NCBI RefSeq assembly: GCF_030445035.2
Contig: NC_080673.1
Coordinates: 191,809,216 to 191,873,215, forward strand
Direction: 5' to 3'
Length of the DNA stretch: 64,000 nt
Origin: Dasypus novemcinctus
Taxonomy: Eukaryota > Chordata > Mammalia > Cingulata > Dasypodidae
Part shown: piece by piece, positions 58,807-64,000 of the stretch
How positions within the stretch are numbered: position 1 is the stretch's first letter
Layout of the letters: every line of letters starts with the position of its first letter
Notes under the pieces: generated by a model
What the model was told of the DNA's origin: nothing
The model's database searches: none
What the model saw: the letters and a program-made list of their open reading frames with translations, nothing else
Position numbers and translations under genes: made by a program

Positions 58807-59904
58807 TTGAGTTACTCTATATAATGAAGTCCAATCATTTTTTCCTGGGTTTTGAATTAGTCTGTAATCTATTCACTTTCTGAAATTCTCAAATTCTGTA
58901 CTTTTTGCCTATCTAAAAAGAATCCCCTTGAAGACCAATGTTTTCAAATGCCTTGAAGATTGCTCACAGCAGAAACGAGCAAAGTGGCCATCTGGGACCA
59001 AGCTTGCTTGTCAGCAGGGAATGATAATCATGAGACTCCAAGCTACTATTCTTCTTTCACCTGAAGTTAACAAATTTGTGTCAACAAATATGGATAGAGG
59101 GCCTTCCACATCACGCCACTGTGCTTCGCTCTGGGGATCCAAAGATGAATAAGATATGATCCCTACCTTTGAGTTGCTCACAGTCTAGTGAGGGAGAAAG
59201 ATGCAGACATAATTATCTATAAAACATGGTAACCTGGGAAGAGCTTCAGTGGAGACATAAATTAAAAAAGCAAGGGCTCAGCAGAAGGAGGGATTCATTC
59301 TTACTCGGGGGTGTCTGGGAAGACTATATGTTTGAGCTGGTACTTGAAGGACAAGCAAGACTGAAACTTTGCTGTGAGATGTGAAAAACATCCAGTGTTG
59401 TATCTCTAGGTTTTAGAATTCTGATTTCTATGTTGTGGAAATACTAGTTCAGGAGATGGCTAATTGGGCATTTATAAAACCCATGTAACCAGAGATCTGG
59501 GCTAATGGGAAAACAGGCATAACATTGTCACTGAACCAAGAACTTGTTGATGTATTTTGCTTAATTACCCTTACTAATGATTCATCAAATATTTTTTCCT
59601 TTTTTTTTTGCTTCCTGCATTAAAAATGTGGCTATATAATTTAACTCACACATTGACACACCAATTCTTGGCCTTTGGCAATCTTCCTAAGTGGAGTGTG
59701 TTTTCCAGATGTGGTTGTTGACATGTGAGTTTTGGAATTCAACAAAAATGAATACATATAGGAGGCATAAGAGACTGAGAATAAAATTTCCAAAGTTCAT
59801 GAAGATCAGTGTTTCTTAAACTGTGGTTCCCAGAATACTATCTTGGGGAATATAATAGTAGTTGCTGAGGGCAGGGAGAGGGTAGAAGAGATGTGATGTG
59901 GGGA
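58807..59904. other. Intergenic stretch, nothing recognised
   Basis: No gene or repeat that I can name. Confidence 0.5.
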
Positions 59905-60325
59905 CGTTTTTGGGATTTTGAGTTGCCTTAATGATATTGTAGGGTCAGATGCTGGACTCTATATATCCTGCCATAACCCACTGAATGTACTGGGAGAGAG
60001 TGTGAACTACGGGGTAAACTATTACCTGTGTAGTGCAGCAGTGCCCCAAAATGTGTTCACTGAGTGCGATGAGGGTGCCGCAATGATGAGGGAGGTTGTT
60101 GGAGTGGGAGGAGTGGGGTGGGGGTGGGTGGGGGTCTACAGGAACCTCATATGTTTTAGTGTAACATTTTTTTTGTTATGTATATATCTTCAAAAAAATA
60201 CAATTTACAAAAATGATGTGGTGGGGAGTGAGTTATATGGGAACCTCTTACGTTTTTTGTTTTTTTATGTTTTTTAATGTAACATTCCTTGTGATCCATT
60301 AATTAAAAAAACAATTAAAAAATAG
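59905..60325 (+). mobile_element. L1 3' end, sense
   Basis: GGACTCTATATATCCTGCCA, GTGCAGCAGTGCCCCAAAAT, TGTTCACTGAGTGCGATGAG and the GTGGGG-rich stretch, then a T/A-rich tail, match the last part of a xenarthran-type L1 3' UTR. It is the only L1 end in the + orientation here. Borders are approximate. Confidence 0.65.
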
Positions 60326-61007
60326 GTTAATATGAAAAAACAAAAGGGCTGGTATGGGTGTGTTGTCAGTCAGTGTGCCAGATATCAATGTAGTCCCTCT
60401 TGCTCCACATTTGCCCTTTATAGCCAGTTCCCAGATAGTGTATTAAGCAGTTCTCCTTTGTAGTGAACATGATATTAAGTGTTTTCAGTAGAGGGCACTG
60501 GAGGGACATTGCAGGAAGCAGCGCACTCTCTTCCTGGCTCCAAAGTGCTGTTCTTTTTGTTTCTCCCTGCTCTCGGGGCACCATTGCCAGCAGCACTCTG
60601 CCCCAGTTGCAAACGCAGAGCACGTGGTCCTTTAACAAGTCCACAGCCCTGGCCCACCCTCGTGACCACCTCAAACAATCCTCCAGATGTGGACACAGTA
60701 CACTGGAGGCTTTGCACTGCACTGATACCCTGACAATCTCAGTGCCTGCCGCCTACACTCTGGAGGGATGTTTTCTACCTACCTGAGACTGCGGACCAGT
60801 GCTGGAGGGGACAACCCATCAAATTCCTCAGCACGCAGCAGGCTGCAACCACACCTTTTCCGAGGACGTGGAATCCCAGCCTTGGAGAGGGGCTCCTCTT
60901 CCAAATTTGTCCTTTCTTGGGTACTTGCCTTAGGGCATTCTTTTGAGTTCACTTCACATCTTTATGGTTTCTCTCCTGTTATATTTTATACCTATTTATA
61001 TTAGTTT
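60326..61007. other. Intergenic stretch with CTCF-like motif
   Basis: No gene seen. The 60470-60900 part has the look of an old LTR or mammalian-wide repeat. It contains a CTCF-like site at 60488-60501. Confidence 0.5.
60488..60501 (+). promoter_or_regulatory. Candidate CTCF-binding motif
   Basis: CAGTAGAGGGCACT matches the CTCF core CASYAGRKGGCRSY at all 14 positions, judged by eye. Occupancy cannot be read from sequence. Confidence 0.4.
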
Positions 61008-61103
61008 TTTTTTTTTTAGGTCGTGGGGGCCAGAGATCGAAACAGGGACCTCATGTGGGAAGCGGGAGCTCAACCGCTCAGACTCATTGGCCCCCCCTGA
61101 ATT
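61008..61103 (-). mobile_element. Short tRNA-derived SINE (first of tandem pair)
   Basis: A T-run at left and the reverse-complemented head, GATCGAAACAGGGACCTCAT to CCGCTCAGACTCATTGGCCCCCC. It is the same general type as 43880-43970. Confidence 0.75.
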
Positions 61104-61108
61104 GTTTT

Positions 61109-61241
61109 TTTTTTCCATTTGTTTCCTTACTGCCTTTTTTTTTTTCTTTCTGGTTTGTTTTTAGGAGGCACTGGGGAACGAACCTGGGACCTCCCATGTG
61201 GGAAGCAGGCTCTCAACCCCTTAAGCCACATTTGCTTTCCT
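61109..61241 (-). mobile_element. Short tRNA-derived SINE (second of tandem pair)
   Basis: Two T-runs, then AGGAGGCACTGGGGAACGAA and CCTTAAGCCACATTTGCTTTCC. It lies directly beside the first copy and in the same orientation, which suggests insertion into the A tail of an older SINE. Confidence 0.75.
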
Positions 61242-61338
61242 ATATTAATTCTTTATATTCAACTTTTCCTTTTCAGGTTATTGTGTAGCTCCTGTCTCCT
61301 TTTAGGACCCTGAGTCGTAGAGTCAGAAGAGGCTATAG

Positions 61339-62400
61339 CAACAGTTCTCAAAAGCTTCCCTCAGGATGTATTTATACTTTTAAAATTATTGAAGACCCCA
61401 AAGAGCTTTGGCTTTATAGGTTATAGCTGTTGATATTTATCATATTAGAAAGAAAACCCATGAAACTTTACATATATTTATTTAATTTATTAAAAAATAA
61501 ATCTATTACACATGAAATAATATTGAAAGAAATCTATATTTTTCAAAACAAAAATATTAGTGAAAAGAGGAGTATTTATTGTTTAACATTTTGCAAATAT
61601 CTTTTATATCTGGCTTGGTAGAAGACAGCTTAATTCTCATATCTGCTTTTGCAGTCTGTTCTGATGTGATATTTTGGTTGAAAAACTTATGAAGAAAATC
61701 TTATTTCCCACAGATATGTAGTTGGAAAAGGGAGGAGTATTTAAACAGCATTTAAAGATAATTATAGATATTCTGTTTTGATGCTACACCAAAACTCAAC
61801 AAGTGATAGTTTTTAAAAGGTTAGTTGCAGCATGGAATCTGAAATTAAAATCCTTTGATGTGTCTTGTATTTTGAATGTGTTTTACCCATGCATGATATT
61901 GTAATGTTGTGCATAGGCCATCTGGAAAATATTAGTTCACTAAGGTATGCAGATCTCCCAAACGTTGATACATTTCATTAAACAAATCAAATAATCACAT
62001 TCCTTAATATCAGCATTGACTAATCTCACCAGAAAAAAATATTTAAGTATTAGAAGCTGTCAGGCTTTCAGTGGCAGATACAAGTTTACCAAAATTCTAA
62101 CATTCACTTGAAAACTTGAAGTTTCTCATTGGCAAGAAAATTTTTGCCAAACAACTATGTATGAATAACCATAGTTTCTCTGTCAGTAATCCTTTCAAAC
62201 AAAAATGTTTTTTATTAAAAAGTGGCTAGTTCAGCTTGTCACTCAAACAGTGATGTAGGTACTTTTCCTCAAGACAAATATTAGTACATTGGTGTGCAGT
62301 AAAAGTGCTTTATGCCTATTTTCCATTTCATCACAAAGAATATTAAGAACATGTGAATTCAAGTGTTGAGGTTTAATAAAAGTGTTATTTTTTTCCTCTT
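61339..62400 (-). mobile_element. Decayed hAT (Charlie-like) DNA transposon
   Basis: The left end CAACAGTTCTCAAA resembles the terminal repeat of hAT-Charlie elements (CAGNGGTTCTCAA). On the minus strand, fragments of the transposase C-terminal half are readable. At about 62288-62341 it reads LCDEMENRHKALLLHTNV, near 62170 EKLWLFIHSCLAKIF, and at about 61583-61652 ADMRIKLSSTKPDIKDICK. These fall in the order of the RNase-H-like and dimerisation regions of Charlie transposases and of their host-gene relatives (ZBED5 and FAM200 types). Stops and frameshifts are frequent. The other end was not found, and the element may extend to about 62800 or further. Confidence 0.75.
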
Positions 62401-63390
62401 CCATTAAGTGGTGAAGTGAAACTGGCTTTCTAAAATACTATGAGAGTATGGTGTAGAGAACACAGTACAGTTGGGGTTACATGGTCACTGGAAGTGCTGT
62501 ATCACTCTGCCCATGTTTAAAAGGTCAGACCAAGCCTTGTGGCCACACTTGAATTCAAGCATGTCAATGTATATTCTTCCTTTGGTGAGGGAAATTGGAA
62601 GCATGGCAAACAGAAGTACAGTCTACCACATTAGTAAAAATCGATTAGGAAATACTGCACAATACACTCCTTTCCTGAGATTGACAGCAAACAAGTGTGT
62701 AATGAAGACTTAGAGAAATCCTTCAAAAAGAAATATTGTGAGTTTGTTTTACCATTTTAGAATTATGATGTGGATGGTCCTTTCCCCATTACTGTGTCAC
62801 TCTTTGCTTACCCTGGGCTGGGAAAATGCCATCCTTGACTAGTTCCCTCTTAAGTGCTCAACAACTTGAATACTGGGGTCACTACTCAGTGAATGACCTA
62901 CACGGCTGAGTGACTGGATAAATGAGGTTAACTCTAAGACTTCCCTGAATATTACCCAAAAGCACACTGGTTGATGAGGACCTTGGATGAGACCATTGTG
63001 TACCCAAAGACTGTTAATGAAACACTGAGATTGTCACCATTGCAATTTGGGTTGTTCCACTGGTGGGACTGTATCTGAGCAGGAGGTGACTAGTAAATCT
63101 GTGCCAGAGAGTGGAAAGAGCCACTAGCTTCTGGGAGGGCTCTGGCCCATGACACCACAGTCCCAAGGTCCACTAGAGGTCACCACCTTCTGGGAAATGA
63201 AAGTCATCATAATTGTCTTTGGTTTTTGGAGACTCTATCCATCATTCAGATAACCTATTTTTTTCTTTTTTCTCCTCTCATCATGATAAGCCTTGATTAA
63301 TTGACTATGACTCAATCAAATCCTACCTCCCCCTACAAATCTAAATTAAATCCCACTCCCACACTGGTTTCACCTTTTCAAGTCACTTTT
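62401..63390. other. Intergenic stretch, possibly hAT continuation
   Basis: No gene seen. The first few hundred bases may belong to the hAT element. The rest is unassigned. Confidence 0.45.
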
Positions 63391-63801
63391 AAAAAATTTT
63401 TTTAAAAATTAAAAAGATTTAAAAAAATTATTTATTTCTCTCCCCTTCCCCCCTATTGTCTGCTCTCTGTGTCCATTTGCTGTGTGTTCTTCTGTATCTG
63501 CTTGCTTTATCTGGTGGCACAGGGAAACTGCGTCTTTTTTTGTTGTGTCATCTTGTGTGTGGTGTCACTCCTGGGCAGGCTGCACTTTTTCCATGCTGGG
63601 TTGCTCCCCTTGCGGGGCACACTCCTTGTGCATGGGGCACCCCTAAGTGTGTGTGCCCCTGCATGGCATGGCACTCCTTGTACATGGCAGCACTGTGCAT
63701 GGGCCAGCTCACCACACAGATCAGGAGGCTCTGGGGATCGAACCCTGGACCCTCCACATGGTATACAGATGCTGTATCAGTTGAACTACGTCCGCTTCCC
63801 T
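63391..63801 (-). mobile_element. tRNA-derived SINE, long type
   Basis: An A/T-rich tail at left (TTAAAAATTAAAAAGATTT), body (TCCTGGGCAGGCTGCACTT) and reverse-complemented head at right (AACTACGTCCGCTTCCC). It is more diverged than other copies in the window, and the body between 63600 and 63700 is altered. Confidence 0.8.
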
Positions 63802-63837
63802 CAAATTAGTCTTCACTTATTTTGTATAGCACTGTGA

Positions 63838-64000
63838 TAGTTAATTGCATATATCAATATGGCTAAGGTTATGGTGTCTAGTTGTCAAGCAAGCACTGGC
63901 CTGATTGTTACTGTGGGAGTATTTTGCAGATTGATTTATATCATTAGTCATTTGATTGTATCTACCACTGATTGCATCAACAATCAACAAAGGAGATTGC
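63838..64000 (+). repeat. Partial LTR-like repeat (family D)
   Basis: It begins GTGATAGTTAATTGCATATATC, with AGTTGTCAAGCAAGCACTGG and TGGCCTGATTGTTACTGTGG. It matches the first third of the repeat at 50153-50605 and runs off the window. Confidence 0.55.

Noticed and set aside
60366-60786. Overlapping frames of about 80-118 codons on both strands
   Set aside because: They have no recognisable motif and lie in repeat-like DNA; overlap on both strands argues against coding.
10601-63837. Apparent family of Cys/Ser-rich proteins of about 100-130 aa repeated at 10601, 24868, 40758, 47122 (minus), 55040 and 63456
   Set aside because: All are the antisense reading of the same SINE body. The similarity comes from the repeat, frames differ in length and there is no shared promoter or start.
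1-64000. Defence island, CRISPR array, phage or other prokaryotic system
   Set aside because: All signals are those of a vertebrate chromosome: spliced gene, CpG island, LINEs, SINEs and LTRs.

Overview
The window looks like mammalian nuclear DNA from a xenarthran, most likely an armadillo (Dasypus-like). It contains one split housekeeping gene with GT-AG introns and a CpG-rich promoter. Dispersed MIR elements, L1 LINEs and LTR-type repeats surround it, together with many copies of a tRNA-derived SINE whose sequence I associate with armadillos. There are no bacterial-style operons, CRISPR arrays or other prokaryotic systems. The organism call rests on the repeats and on recall of the SINE family, not on a database search.

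The one intact gene is QDPR (quinoid dihydropteridine reductase) on the + strand, coding from 3466 to 25803 in seven exons. The exons splice in frame to 735 nt, or 244 residues plus stop. Its Rossmann glycine motif and Tyr150/Lys154 catalytic pair are intact. A CpG-rich, TATA-less promoter lies around 3190-3720, and two polyadenylation signals follow the stop (25950 and 26363). Introns 3, 4 and 6 hold several SINE, L1 and LTR insertions; introns 1, 2 and 5 hold little recognisable.

Just downstream, 26782-28452 is a minus-strand processed pseudogene of LDHA (lactate dehydrogenase A). It has a poly-A tail and a perfect 16-bp target-site duplication, and is broken by a nonsense change and small insertions. 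From about 28.5 kb to the end I find no gene. That stretch is intergenic DNA made of nested transposable elements: a 4.1-kb L1 inside an LTR (34239-38873), a second L1 with an expanded microsatellite (51530-54980), an LTR split by an L1 3' end (57440-58806), a decayed hAT-type DNA transposon (61339 to about 62400) and many SINEs.

The most informative oddities are four. A SINE at 10619-11015 has an inverted tRNA head that still sits between target-site duplications, a twin-priming signature. A near-palindrome of about 340 bp at 13692-14031 appears to be built from two head-to-head LTR 5' parts. A hAT transposase fossil lies at the right end. Two same-orientation LTRs flank QDPR exons 5 and 6. 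I found no convincing new gene system.
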